A stretch of DNA of 64,000 nt from assembly GCF_021026375.1 (NCBI RefSeq), contig NZ_JAJNDB010000005.1, positions 372,001 through 436,000 of the forward strand, in the 5' to 3' direction. Positions 26,333 to 35,900 of the stretch are shown here, piece by piece. This DNA comes from Actinomycetospora endophytica. GTDB lineage: Bacteria > Actinomycetota > Actinomycetes > Mycobacteriales > Pseudonocardiaceae. How positions within the stretch are numbered: the stretch's first letter is position 1; each line of letters begins with the position of its first letter. The position numbers were made by a program, and so were the translations under genes. The notes under the pieces are model-generated. The model was not told the DNA's origin and ran no database searches. It was given only the letters and a program-made list of their open reading frames with translations.

Positions 26333-26963
26333 CGTCGGGCTGCTCTTCGTCGGCGCCGTGCTGTTCGTCAACGGCGCCATGCTGCTGGGCTGGGTGGACG
26401 GACGCTCGGCCGCGCCGATCAACTTCTTCGTCGGCGCCCTCCAGATCATCACCCCCACCTACCTGATCTTCACCGCGAACGGCGACGCCGACACGATCCT
26501 GGCGGCGTCCGGGCTCTACCTGTTCGCCTTCACCTACCTCTACGTCGGGCTCAACCTCACGTTCGACCTGGACAGCACCGGACTCGGCTTCTTCTGCCTG
26601 TTCGTCGCGATCTGCGCGGTGATCTTCTCGGGGATCAACTTCGTGCACTTCCAGGACAACGGCCTCGGCGTCATCTGGCTCTACTGGGCCTTCCTGTGGA
26701 CGCTCTTCTACATCCTGCTCGGCCAGAAGCGCGCCGGGATCGAGCGCTACACCGGCGCCGTGTGCGCCATCCAGGGCTGGGTCACCGCGTTCATCCCGGC
26801 CTTCCTGCTGCTGACCGGCGTCTACAAGCAGGTCGTCAACCCCCTCGCGATCGCCCTGGCGATCTTCGGCGTGGTCGTCTTCCTCGCCCTGATCCCGTGG
26901 GCACGCCGATCGCGGACGCCGGCCGCCCCGGCCCCCACGGTCGACCAGCCCGCCGTCGTCTGA
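26325..26963 (+). CDS. AmiS/UreI-family amide or urea channel
   Basis: The 212-aa protein has six or seven transmembrane helices and the AmiS/UreI phrases GLLFVGAVLFVNGAMLLGW, PINFFVGALQ, YLYVGLN and FYILLGQKR. UreI is a proton-gated urea channel; AmiS is its relative in amidase operons. With formamidase 55 bp downstream, short amides such as formamide or acetamide, or urea, are the likely substrates. The start has no ribosome site and may depend on the short overlapping ORF upstream. Confidence 0.92.
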   Translation: MASVGLLFVGAVLFVNGAMLLGWVDGRSAAPINFFVGALQIITPTYLIFTANGDADTILAASGLYLFAFTYLYVGLNLTFDLDSTGLGFFCLFVAICAVIFSGINFVHFQDNGLGVIWLYWAFLWTLFYILLGQKRAGIERYTGAVCAIQGWVTAFIPAFLLLTGVYKQVVNPLAIALAIFGVVVFLALIPWARRSRTPAAPAPTVDQPAVV

Positions 26964-27018
26964 ACGGCGCCGTCGCCCCACCCTCACTCACCGCACGATC
27001 CGATCAGGGAGAGATCCG

Positions 27019-28272
27019 ATGCCGAAGCCGGTGTTCCCGCTCGACAGCAAGAGGAAGTTCACCGATCAGGCCCTCATCGGCCACAACCGTTGGCACCCCG
27101 ACATCCCGGCCCAGGTGCAGGTCAAGCCGGGTGACACGTTCCGGGTGGACTGCCGGGAGTGGTTCGACGGCGCGATCGTCAACGACGACTCCGCCGACGA
27201 CGTCCTCAACGCGCCGCTCGCCGGGGTCCACGTGCTCTCCGGCCCGATCGCGGTCGAGGGCGTCCAGCCGGGCGACCTGCTCATCGTCGACATCCTCGAC
27301 GTCGGGCCGATCCCGCAGGAGGACACCGGCCCGCTGGCCGGCCAGGGCTGGGGCTACACCGGCGTGTTCGCCACCCGCAACGGCGGCGGCTTCCTCACCG
27401 AGCAGTTCCCGGACGCGTACAAGGTGATCTGGGACTTCCGGGGCGGACAGGCCACGTCGCGGCACGTCCCGAACGTGTCGTTCACCGGGATCGTCCACCC
27501 CGGACTGATGGGGACCGCGCCCTCGCACGACCTGCTGCGCAAGTGGAACGCCCGCGAGCAGGCGCTCATCGACACCAACCCGACGCGGGTCCCGGCGCTG
27601 GCGCTGCCGCCCAACCCGGACTCGGCGATCCTCGGGTCGCTGTCGGGCTCCGACTTCGAACGCGCCCGCAACGAGGCCGCCCGCACCGCGCCGCCCCGGG
27701 AGAACGGCGGCAACCAGGACATCAAGAACTTCACGAAGGGCAGCCGGGTCTTCTACCCGGTCTTCGTCGAGGGCGGGAACCTCTCGATGGGCGACCTGCA
27801 CTTCTCGCAGGGCGACGGCGAGATCACGTTCTGCGGCGCGATCGAGATGGGCGGGTTCATCGACCTGCACGTCGACGTCATCAAGGGCGGGATGGCCACC
27901 TACGGGGTCACCGAGAACGCCATCTTCATCCCCGGGAACACCGACCCGCAGTACAGCGAGTGGATCGCGTTCTCCGGCACGTCGGTGACGCTCACCGGGG
28001 AGCAGCGCTACCTCGACTCCCACCTCTCGTACCAGCGGGCCTGCCTGCACGCCATCGACTACCTGATGACGTTCGGCTACACCGACATCCAGGCCTACAT
28101 GATCCTGGGCGCCGCGCCGATCGAGGGCCGCCTGTCCGGGGTCGTCGACATCCCGAACTCGTGCTCGACGGTCTACATCCCGACCGGCATCTTCGACTTC
28201 GACGTCAAGCCCGGGAAGAACGGGCCGGCGAAGATCAACCCCGGTATGGGTGTACCGAAGGCCGCCGCGTAG
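27019..28272 (+). CDS. fmdA: Formamidase (acetamidase/formamidase family)
   Basis: The 417-aa protein matches FmdA formamidases over its whole length, including an N-terminal MPKPVFPLD start, NRWHPDIPA, GWGYTGVFA, FTGIVHPGLMG and the MGDLHFSQGDGEITFCGAIEMGG block. It hydrolyses formamide to formate and ammonia. GGGAGAG lies before the ATG. With FmdB and AmiS/UreI it forms an amide-nitrogen acquisition set. Its TAG stop lies inside a palindromic repeat that also ends the convergent amidohydrolase gene. Confidence 0.95.
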   Translation: MPKPVFPLDSKRKFTDQALIGHNRWHPDIPAQVQVKPGDTFRVDCREWFDGAIVNDDSADDVLNAPLAGVHVLSGPIAVEGVQPGDLLIVDILDVGPIPQEDTGPLAGQGWGYTGVFATRNGGGFLTEQFPDAYKVIWDFRGGQATSRHVPNVSFTGIVHPGLMGTAPSHDLLRKWNAREQALIDTNPTRVPALALPPNPDSAILGSLSGSDFERARNEAARTAPPRENGGNQDIKNFTKGSRVFYPVFVEGGNLSMGDLHFSQGDGEITFCGAIEMGGFIDLHVDVIKGGMATYGVTENAIFIPGNTDPQYSEWIAFSGTSVTLTGEQRYLDSHLSYQRACLHAIDYLMTFGYTDIQAYMILGAAPIEGRLSGVVDIPNSCSTVYIPTGIFDFDVKPGKNGPAKINPGMGVPKAAA

Positions 28273-28346
28273 GTGCGCTTCGCGCTCGTGAGCAGTAATT
28301 GATGCTCTGGCGTCAATTACTGCTCACAGGCGCGTCAGCGCACCTA
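28270..28346. repeat. Palindromic repeat copy 2, bidirectional terminator
   Basis: The core hairpin has perfect 15-bp arms (28288-28302 with 28313-28327) and a 10-base loop, TGCTCTGGCG. Outer arms are AGGTGCGC (28271-28278) and GCGCACCT (28338-28345). The left end holds the TAG stop of formamidase and the right end holds the TAG stop of the convergent amidohydrolase. Confidence 0.88.
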
Positions 28347-29555
28347 TTCCTTGTGGAACCGCCCCTCCTTCATGATCGCCTGGATCCGGTCGTGGTCCTG
28401 GAGGATCGTGATGTCGGCCAGCGGGTCGCCGTCGACGAGGATGAGGTCGGCGAGGTAGCCGGGCTGGACCTGGCCGAGCTCGTCGGGCCGCATCATGATC
28501 TCGCCGCCGAGCTTGGTCGCCGACAGGATCGCCTCCATCGGCGTGAACCCGAGGTACTCGACGAAGTGCTGCAGGTCCCGCGCGTAGGTGCCGTGCGGGG
28601 TCCAGGCGAAGCCGTAGTCGCCGCCGGGAACGATCCGGATGCCACGACGGTGCATCTCCCGCAGGCCCTCGACGGCGATCTCGAGCTCGCGCTTGTAGCC
28701 GACCGCCTCGGCGGCCTCCTGCGGGAACCCGAAGGCCTCCGCCTCGTACAGGGTGGCGATGAGCCAGTTGATGCCCGGCCCGACCCAGACCCAGTCCTTG
28801 TTGGCCTCGAGCATGTCCATGCCTTCTTCGTCGGTGAAGGAGGCGTGGTAGATGATGTCGACGCCGTTGCGCACGCACATCTTGACGCTCAGGCCGGAGC
28901 GGGCGTGGGCACAGACGCGCTTCCCGCGCCGATGGGCCTCGGCGACGGCGGCGGCCACCTCCTCGTCGGAGAAGTAGGTGTCCTCGGCGCGCATCGTGCC
29001 GGTGATCTCCTCACCGGTCATCGACAGCTTGATCTGGTCGACGCCGATGTCGATGAGCTCGCGGACGGCCACCCGCATGCCCTCGGGACCGTCGGCGAAC
29101 TTGGTGATCGACTTGATGATCGCGCCGCCCGTCGTCGCGATCTCGGGCCCGTTCGCGAGGTAGTGCGGGCCCGGGATGCGCCCGGCGTTGATCGCGTCAC
29201 GGCACACGACGTCGAGGCGCTCCTTCGCCGACGCCGCCCCCAGACACATCGTGTAACCGGAGTCGAGGTACTTCTTGGCCGACTCCACCGCGAAGAGCAG
29301 GTGCTCCTCGACGGGCATGTGGCCCAGCCCGTCGAGATCCGCGGAGTTGTTCCAGGTGAAGTGCGTGTGCGCGTCGCACAGCCCGGACATCAGCGTCCGG
29401 CCGCGCCCCTCGACGACACGGGCCCCGTCGGCCCTGTTCGGTTCGACGGTGCCGACGCCGGCGATGCGGTCGTCCTCGACGAGCACGTCGCCGGGGTACG
29501 GATCAGCACCGGTGGAGTCGAGGATCGAGACGTCGCGGAACAGGACCTTGCTCAT
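28344..29555 (-). CDS. Metal-dependent amidohydrolase (imidazolonepropionase-like)
   Basis: The 403-aa amidohydrolase-superfamily enzyme has the metal motif DAHTHF near residue 61, a conserved lysine region (QIKLSMTGEE), HAR and YHASF histidines, and GGDYGFAW for the late aspartate. The closest types are imidazolonepropionase-like and Xaa-Pro dipeptidase-like amidohydrolases, which hydrolyse cyclic amides, ureas or dipeptides. It is the last of three minus-strand genes with an alpha/beta hydrolase and an FAH-family enzyme, suggesting stepwise breakdown of one compound. The real substrate is unknown. Confidence 0.87.
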   Translation of the reverse strand: MSKVLFRDVSILDSTGADPYPGDVLVEDDRIAGVGTVEPNRADGARVVEGRGRTLMSGLCDAHTHFTWNNSADLDGLGHMPVEEHLLFAVESAKKYLDSGYTMCLGAASAKERLDVVCRDAINAGRIPGPHYLANGPEIATTGGAIIKSITKFADGPEGMRVAVRELIDIGVDQIKLSMTGEEITGTMRAEDTYFSDEEVAAAVAEAHRRGKRVCAHARSGLSVKMCVRNGVDIIYHASFTDEEGMDMLEANKDWVWVGPGINWLIATLYEAEAFGFPQEAAEAVGYKRELEIAVEGLREMHRRGIRIVPGGDYGFAWTPHGTYARDLQHFVEYLGFTPMEAILSATKLGGEIMMRPDELGQVQPGYLADLILVDGDPLADITILQDHDRIQAIMKEGRFHKE

Positions 29556-29597
29556 GAGGGACTCCTCGCCATCGAGGGGATTCGGTTGTGGGTCGGG

Positions 29598-30362
29598 TCA
29601 GAAGAACTTGATGAGGTGCTCGGTCACCTCGACCGGGCGCTCGAGCGCCGTCCAGTGGCCGCAGTCGTCGAGGACGTCGAGGGTCGCGGCGCCGTGCGCG
29701 TCGGCGAGGGACCGGCTGATCTCCGGGCGACCGACGCCGTCGTCGGACCCGGTGACGAGCAGCAGCGGGAGGCTCCGGTCGACCGGGCCGGGGTCGGGGG
29801 CGCCGGCGAGCGCCTCGCAGGAGCGGGCGTAGCCCTCCGGGTCCTGGCGCAGCACGAGCTCGCGCACGGCGGCAGCCGTGCCCGGACGGTCGCGGCGGGT
29901 CGCCTCGGCGGTCGCGTTGCCCATGACGGCGTCGGCGATCGCCGGCATCTCCCCCGCGCGCGCCTTGGCCGCCCGGTCGTGCTGCCCCTGCTGCCCCGCC
30001 TCGGGCAGCGGCGCGGGGACGGCGCCGAGCAGCGCGAGGTGGGAGACCAGGTCGGGTCGGGTCGCGGCGAGGAGCCGGACCGTGATCGTGGCCATCGAGT
30101 GCCCGACGACGCGGGCCGGGCCGGTGCCGACCTGCTCGAGCAGGGCCGCGAGGTCGTCGGCGAAGCCCTGGATGGACAGCGTCCCGGTCACCGGGGAGCG
30201 GCCGGAGCCCTCCATGTCCGGGCGGACGACGGTGAACCGCTCGGCCAGGGCCGCTACCTGCGGTTGATAGAAGTTCGACGTGCCGCCGAGGCCGTGGACC
30301 AGCAGGACCACCGGGCCGTCGCCGGTGATCTCGACCGCCAGTTCCTTGCCGTTGACCTTCAC
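29598..30362 (-). CDS. Alpha/beta hydrolase
   Basis: The 254-aa hydrolase has VLLVHGLGG for the oxyanion region, the nucleophile elbow GHSMA, a late Asp in VTGSDDGVG and the catalytic His in DDCGHWTALERP. Such proteins in catabolic operons often cleave C-C bonds, esters or lactones. It lies 42 bp upstream of the amidohydrolase and 31 bp downstream of the FAH-family gene in one operon, presumably under the divergent GntR regulator. Confidence 0.9.
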   Translation of the reverse strand: MKVNGKELAVEITGDGPVVLLVHGLGGTSNFYQPQVAALAERFTVVRPDMEGSGRSPVTGTLSIQGFADDLAALLEQVGTGPARVVGHSMATITVRLLAATRPDLVSHLALLGAVPAPLPEAGQQGQHDRAAKARAGEMPAIADAVMGNATAEATRRDRPGTAAAVRELVLRQDPEGYARSCEALAGAPDPGPVDRSLPLLLVTGSDDGVGRPEISRSLADAHGAATLDVLDDCGHWTALERPVEVTEHLIKFF

Positions 30363-30393
30363 GTGCTCGTCCTCCTACGGGGTTGTGCGGGGT

Positions 30394-31269
30394 TCAGCGG
30401 ACGGTGTTGCGGATGGCGCCGAGGCCGGTGATCGCGCACTCGACGACGTCGCCGGGCTGCAGGAAGCGCGGTGGCTCGAACCCGATCCCGACGCCGGCCG
30501 GGGTCCCGGTGGCGATGACGTCCCCCGGAAGCAGCGTCATCCCGGCGGAGATCACGCGGATCAGCTCGGGAATGTCGAAGATCAGGTCCGCGACGGGGGC
30601 CTTCTGGCGCGGCTCCCCGTTGACGGTGCTGGACACCTCGAGCGCGGTCACGTCACCGACCTCGTCGGCGGTCACCGCCCACGGGCCCATCGGCGCGTGG
30701 GTGTCGAGCGACTTGCCCAGCAGCCACTGCTTGTGGTCGCGCTGCACGTCGCGAGCGGTGACGTCATTGACGATCGTGTAGCCCCAGACGTGTTCCGGGG
30801 CCTGGTCGTAGGAGATGCCCCGACCACCCCGGCCGATGATGACGGCGAGCTCGGCCTCGTAGTCGAGCTCGGCCGTGACCGACGGGTGGGCCTCGACGTC
30901 GTCGTACGGGCCGGTGACGCTCGTCGTCGCCTTGGAGAAGACGATCGGCTTGGCCGGCAGGTCCTCGGAGCGCTGCGGGGTGTCGTAGCCGGAGCGGCCG
31001 AACTCGGCGACGTGCTCGCGGTAGTTCTTCCCGACGGCGAACAGGTCGCGCCGGGGCATGGGCATCGGGGCGCGCAGGGTGGGGCGTGCGATGCGCGGCA
31101 GGTCGTGCACGGCGGCGATCCGCGGCGCCAGACGGTCCCAGTCCTCGATGACCTCGAGCAGCGACCGCTCCCCCAGCACCGGGCCGAGGTCGAACACGGT
31201 CACCTCGTCGGTCGGGTCGATCAGCCCGACGGCCTCGCGATCCCCGACCGCGAACGTCACCAGCTTCAC
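30394..31269 (-). CDS. Fumarylacetoacetate hydrolase (FAH)-family protein
   Basis: The 291-aa protein has the FAH C-terminal domain: VGKNYREHVAEF, KPIVFSKATTS, LDYEAELAVIIG, GYTIVNDVTARD, and a late LLPGDVIATGTPAGVG. Family members hydrate, decarboxylate or hydrolyse 2-oxo acids at the end of aromatic and related catabolic routes, using Mg2+ bound by the Glu/Asp in these motifs. It is the first gene of the three-gene operon and faces the GntR regulator across 169 bp that carries paired TGGTC sites. Confidence 0.92.
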   Translation of the reverse strand: MKLVTFAVGDREAVGLIDPTDEVTVFDLGPVLGERSLLEVIEDWDRLAPRIAAVHDLPRIARPTLRAPMPMPRRDLFAVGKNYREHVAEFGRSGYDTPQRSEDLPAKPIVFSKATTSVTGPYDDVEAHPSVTAELDYEAELAVIIGRGGRGISYDQAPEHVWGYTIVNDVTARDVQRDHKQWLLGKSLDTHAPMGPWAVTADEVGDVTALEVSSTVNGEPRQKAPVADLIFDIPELIRVISAGMTLLPGDVIATGTPAGVGIGFEPPRFLQPGDVVECAITGLGAIRNTVR

Positions 31270-31281
31270 GGGACCTCCCTG

Positions 31282-31311
31282 GGTGCGCTACTCACAGGCG
31301 CGGAGCGCACC
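31282..31311. repeat. Shrunken remnant of the TAG-GTGCGC palindrome family
   Basis: Outer arms GGTGCGC (31282-31288) and GCGCACC (31305-31311) remain, and the interior CTCACAGGCGCG resembles the right half of copy 2, but the AATTG core hairpin is missing. It lies just upstream of the FAH-family start, so it is now part of a promoter region rather than a gene end. Confidence 0.5.
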
Positions 31312-31317
31312 GATCGA

Positions 31318-31333
31318 GACCAATCAGGACCAT
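31318..31333. promoter_or_regulatory. Candidate GntR operator, FAH side
   Basis: Read on the minus strand, this is ATGGTC-N4-TTGGTC, a direct pair of TGGTC half-sites. A matching pair lies on the regulator side at 31419-31436, which supports one regulator acting on both divergent promoters. Confidence 0.45.
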
Positions 31334-31418
31334 TGACGGCGTGTGGTGCTTCACATCGCGGCGTTGTCCCGACCGTACGACGCCGCGATTCGCGTGCCAA
31401 TAGCACGACAACCGCGTC

Positions 31419-31436
31419 ATTGGTCTAATATTGGTC
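31419..31436. promoter_or_regulatory. Candidate GntR operator, regulator side
   Basis: ATTGGTCTAATATTGGTC contains two TTGGTC half-sites five bases apart and ends two bases before the ATG of the GntR gene, so binding would block its own transcription or translation. FCD-type GntR sites often contain TGGT/ACCA half-sites. Confidence 0.5.
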
Positions 31437-31438
31437 GC

Positions 31439-32140
31439 ATGGCCGCACCAGTCAGCCGTGAGACGGCAGGCCCCGTCGTCGCCCGCCTGAAGGCACTGCT
31501 CGACGAGGCGGTCGCCGCCGGGACGCTCGGGACGGGCGCGAAGATCCCGACGGAGCGGGCGCTGTGCGAGACGCTGCAGGCCTCCCGGACCGCGGTGCGC
31601 TCGGCGCTGGCCGAGCTGGAGCGCGAGGGCCGGATCACCCGGCACGTCGGGCGGGGGACGTTCCTCGCCGAGCTCGAGGCCGATCCGGGGCTGCCCGCCG
31701 TCGCGCGCGGAGCCGTGCAGACCAGCCCCGCCGAGATCATGGCGACCCGGCTGCTGCTCGAGCCCGAGGTCGCCGCGCTCGCCGCCCGCCACGCCACCCA
31801 GGCCGACATCGACCACATCCGGCACTGCCTGCGCCGCGGCGACGCGACGACCACCTACGACGAGTTCGAGGCCTGGGACTCCGCACTGCACCGCGCGATC
31901 GCGGCCGCGGCGCACAACGGGCTGCTGCTCCGGCTCTTCGACACCATGAACGCCGCGCGCGACCTCCCGGTCTGGGGCAGCCTCAAGCGCCGCACCGCGA
32001 CCGCCGAGCGGCGTCGCGAGTACGAGCGCTGCCACGGCGAGATCGTCGCGGCGCTCGTCGAACGCGATCCGGACGCGGCCCGCGAGCACATGCGCGGACA
32101 CCTCGTCGACGTCCGGACGAATCTGCTGGGCGCTCCGTGA
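31439..32140 (+). CDS. FCD-domain GntR-family regulator
   Basis: The 233-aa regulator has an N-terminal GntR winged helix (GAKIPTERALCETLQASRTAVRSALAELEREGRI... GRGTFL) and a C-terminal all-helical FCD domain (EIMATRLLLEPEVAALAARHA, FHRAIA-like LHRAIAAAAHN, and HGEIVAAL..RDPDAAREHMRGHL). FCD domains bind organic acids through a metal site. It is divergent from the FAH/hydrolase/amidohydrolase operon and is its likely repressor, relieved by a pathway intermediate. Its stop lies within palindromic repeat copy 3. Confidence 0.93.
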   Translation: MAAPVSRETAGPVVARLKALLDEAVAAGTLGTGAKIPTERALCETLQASRTAVRSALAELEREGRITRHVGRGTFLAELEADPGLPAVARGAVQTSPAEIMATRLLLEPEVAALAARHATQADIDHIRHCLRRGDATTTYDEFEAWDSALHRAIAAAAHNGLLLRLFDTMNAARDLPVWGSLKRRTATAERRREYERCHGEIVAALVERDPDAAREHMRGHLVDVRTNLLGAP

Positions 32141-32204
32141 GCTTGTGAGCAGAAATTGACGCCAGAGCCTCAATTACTGCTCACGAGCGCCGGAGGCGCA
32201 CCTA
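32129..32204. repeat. Palindromic repeat copy 3, bidirectional terminator
   Basis: The core arms 32145-32159 and 32170-32184 pair over 15 bases with one A-A mismatch; the loop is CGCCAGAGCC. The right outer end GCGCACCTA supplies the TAG stop of the DUF5995 gene. The left outer arm (GCGCTCCG) lies within the last codons of the GntR gene, which uses TGA. Confidence 0.8.
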
Positions 32205-32945
32205 CAGGTGGGCGTGCAGGATCCCCAGCCCCCAGACCGCGGCGATGTGATCGCGTCGCTCCTCCTGCGCGGCGCGGTACTCCTCCCAGTCGGGGTCGTC
32301 GTGGTGCGCCCACATCGACATCGCCGCGTCCCAGGCGAAGTCCCGGGTGTCGCGGACGAGCAGGTCGCCGAACCAGTTGCCGAGCCGGTCGAGCAACGGC
32401 CCGTCGTCCGAGAACGGCGAGTGGAACTGGTGGCGCAGCATGTTCATGTTCGCGTAGAAGATGTCGTTGATCCGGTTGTAGTCGCGGTGCTGGGCGTCCC
32501 GCTCGGCCGGGCTGGAGTGCGTCTCCCAGGTGGTGAGCAGCGCGAACGCCAGGTCGAAGTTGACGTGGGCGTTCACGCCGGCCGCCGCGTACTCGAGCGT
32601 GGGCACCGAGTCGTCGGAACGGCAGGAGAACAGCACCTCCCAGCACTTCGGCACGCGCCCGACGCCGTTCGTGAGGGCCTTGATCGCCGCGAGGTACCGG
32701 CACGCGAAGGCCACGTCGAGGTCGATGATGAAGGTCCCGGCCTCGAAGGACCCGGCATTCACCGCGTCCTGCACCCCGCAGGTGATCTGGTGGTAGAGCG
32801 TGGTGAAGGCCGCGATCCCGTCCTCCTCACCGCGCGGGACCACCAGCTGCGCGGCCTTCTTGACCGCATCCAGCGTCTCGATCACCGCCGGGACGTCCGT
32901 CGGATCGGTACTCACCGCCGTGCCCAGTGCGTCGTTGACTCCCAT
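32202..32945 (-). CDS. DUF5995-family protein
   Basis: The 247-aa protein resembles DUF5995, a helical family found widely in actinobacteria; characteristic phrases are FTTLYHQITCGVQ, HVNFDLAFAL, DYNRINDIFYANM and LGILHAHL. Conserved His, Asp and Asn residues could bind metal, but no reaction is known. The start is ATG. It lies 23 bp after the giant LuxR regulator in the same direction, so the two are probably co-transcribed. Confidence 0.8.
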   Translation of the reverse strand: MGVNDALGTAVSTDPTDVPAVIETLDAVKKAAQLVVPRGEEDGIAAFTTLYHQITCGVQDAVNAGSFEAGTFIIDLDVAFACRYLAAIKALTNGVGRVPKCWEVLFSCRSDDSVPTLEYAAAGVNAHVNFDLAFALLTTWETHSSPAERDAQHRDYNRINDIFYANMNMLRHQFHSPFSDDGPLLDRLGNWFGDLLVRDTRDFAWDAAMSMWAHHDDPDWEEYRAAQEERRDHIAAVWGLGILHAHL

Positions 32946-32968
32946 GTCATCCCCCTGTCGGTGGGCGC

Positions 32969-35900
32969 CTACCGCGCCCGCACCCGTTGCAACAGCGCCG
33001 CCGCCTGAGTGCGCGAGCGCGTGTTCGTCTTGCGGAGCACGTTCGACACGTGCACCGCGACCGTCCGTTCCTGCAGCCCGAGCCGGCGCCCGACCTGACG
33101 GTTCGTCAGGCCCTCGGCCACCGCGGCCAGCACCTCGTGCTCGCGGGGTGTCAGGGCGGAGAGCTCCGGGGCGCGCGACGGCGACGACGGCGCCGCGGAC
33201 CCGTCGGCCGCCTCGTCGGCCAGCGCGCCGCTGGACAGGCCGGCGCGGGCGGCGATCGCCTCGATCTCGCGCAGGAACGGGGCGGCCCCCATCTCCCGGG
33301 CGGTGTCGGCCGCCGCGCGCAGGCACGCCCGGACCTCGCTGGAGGGCTTGCGGCCCGCCCCGAGCAGCGCGTCCGCCCGGCGCAGCTGCGCGTACGCGGC
33401 CGGGTAGGGGTTGAGCAGGGCGCTCCACCGCTCGGCGACGTCGCGCCAGGCCTCCGGATCCGCGGCGCCCTGCGCGCGCTTCAGCTCGGCCCGGCACATC
33501 CGCGAGTACGCGATCATCGTGCGCCGCAGCGCCGGGACGATCGAGGGGATGCGCCCCTCGAGGTCGTGGAGCCGGTCCACCAGACGCCGGACGGCCTCGG
33601 CGTCGCGATCGCCGTGCGCCGCGGCCTCCGCCTCGGCCCGCAACCCGTGCCAGAGCAGCGGCGCGACGATGAAGACGTCGTCGGGGTGCCGGTCGACGAC
33701 GTCGAGGCCCGCCGTCACGAACTCCCGGGCCTCGCCCGGCCGCCCCTCCCACATCTTCATGCCGGAGCGCAGCGTCAGCAGCGGCACCTGTCGTCGTTCC
33801 CCCGCCGTCGAGGACAGCAGCTCGACCGCCCCGAGGTCCTGGTCGGCGGCGCCGAACTCACCGCGCCCCACGAGCAGCCGGACCCGCGCGAGCCGGATCT
33901 CCAGGGCCTCGGCGCCCATCGGCCGCAGCGCCCACGCCTCGTCGATCGCCTCCTGGGCCTCGGCCCACCGCCCGAGCCGGAACAGCCCGTTCGCGACCAA
34001 CGCCAGCAGGCCGACCCCGAAGGTGCGCGCCAGCCCCAGCTCGCGCATCCGCGCGACGCCCTGGCGCGCGAGCTCCACCCCCTCGGCGATCTCGCCCAGC
34101 GGGCCCACCAGCAGCTCCGACCAGTGCTGATAGGCACGGCCGACCCCCACCGCGTCGACGACCCGCTCCGCGACGGCGAGTCCCTCCGCCACCGCGGCCA
34201 GCCCGGCCTCCGCGTTCTCCCGGTAGGCCAGCGCGAACCCCAGGGTGACCAGCATCGAGACCTGCTCGACGTCGTCCCCGCCCGCCCGCGAGAGCGTGAG
34301 GGCCCGTTGCGCCTGCTCCTGGGCCTCCCGCACGTCGCCGTCGGCCAGCAGCGCGTCGGCGCGGACCGCGTGCAGCGCCGCCAACTGCCGCGACGGCGCG
34401 ATCGCCGCCCCGGGCCCGGCCGCCACCCGGTCGGCGACGGTGGCCTCGACCTCCCGCACCGGCGCGTCGTCGAGCGCCTTGACGGCGTCGGCGGGGCGGC
34501 CGGCGTCGAGCAGGTAGCGCCCCAGCCTCGTCGCCAGCGTGATGTCCGTGCGGGGTTCGAGGTTCTCCAGCAGCTCCACGGCCCGCTCGTGCTCCCCCGC
34601 GAGATGGGCGACCTCGGCCGCCCGGCTGATCAGCACCGCGCGGTCCCGGCTGTCGTCGCCGGCCTCTCCGGAGGTCCCGCCGACGACGTCGCCCACCGTC
34701 AGCGCCCGCCGGATCGGCCCGGCCCGCAGCGCCCGCCGGTCGGTGAGCTCGAGGACCCGGGTCCACTGCCGGTGGGCGCCGCCGTAGTCGCGGAGGCGTT
34801 CGGTCACGCGGGCGGCGGCCGCGACGGCGTGCACCGCGGAGGCCACGTCCCCGGCGGCGTACCAGTGGTGGGCGCGGCGCAGCACCAGGTCCGTGCGGAC
34901 GTCCACCACGCCGACCCCGCCCGTCGCGGTCCCGTCCGCCGGGAGCTCGTCGAGCAGGCGGTCGAGCGCGAGCGCGTAGCGACGGTGCAGCTCGCGGCGC
35001 TCCCCCGGCATCAGCTCCTCGGAGATCACCTCGCGGATCAGGCCATGGCGCAGGGCGTAGCCGTCGGTGGCGGGGTCGACGACGACGAGCGCCGCGGACA
35101 CCGCGTCCCGCAGCGCCGACACCAGCGCGGGCTCGGAGAGCTGCACGACGTCGGACAGCAGACGGTGCGGCACCGGTTCCTCCCCGAGGGCCAGGGCCTG
35201 CACGACGGCGGTGGCGATCGGGCCCATCGGGGCGACGCGGCCGAGGACGAGGTCGCGCAGCGGGCCGGGGAGCGTCCCGTGCTCGCCGGCCGCGATCGCG
35301 CGCAGCGTCTCGGCGACGATGAACGCGTTGCCGCCGGAGCGCTCCCACACCCGGTCGACGAGCTCGGGGGCGTCGCCGACCGCGGCGCTCACCAACCGGC
35401 CGACGGTGCCCCGGTCGAGCGGCTCGAGGTCGCGGACGACGGCCCGCGGGTGGCGACGGAGCTCGGCGACCATCGTCTGCAGCGGATGCCGGTTCGTGAA
35501 CGCCTCGGGTCGCAGGGTCACCACGACGAACACCGGCTCGTGGTGCAGGTGTGCGGCGAGGGTGACGACGGCGTCGCGGGTCCCGGGGTCCGCCCAGTGC
35601 AGGTCCTCGACGGCGAGCAGCACCGGGGCCGCGTCGGCGAGCGTCGTCAGGACCCGGCGGATCAGCTCCAGCCCGTGCGCGCCCGGATCGACAACCTGTC
35701 CGGGCGCCGGGTCGAGCAGGGCGGGCAGCTCCGCGGCGATCGGGGCGAGTGCGGCGCGGGCGTCCTCGGCGGCGGCCGAGGCCGGGGCGAGCAGGCCGCG
35801 CAGCGCGGAGATCAGCGGCCAGAACGGCAGCTGGTCCCCCACGTCGATCGACGCGCCGGTGAGCACGAACGCGCCCTCGGCCTCGGCGTGATCGACGAGC

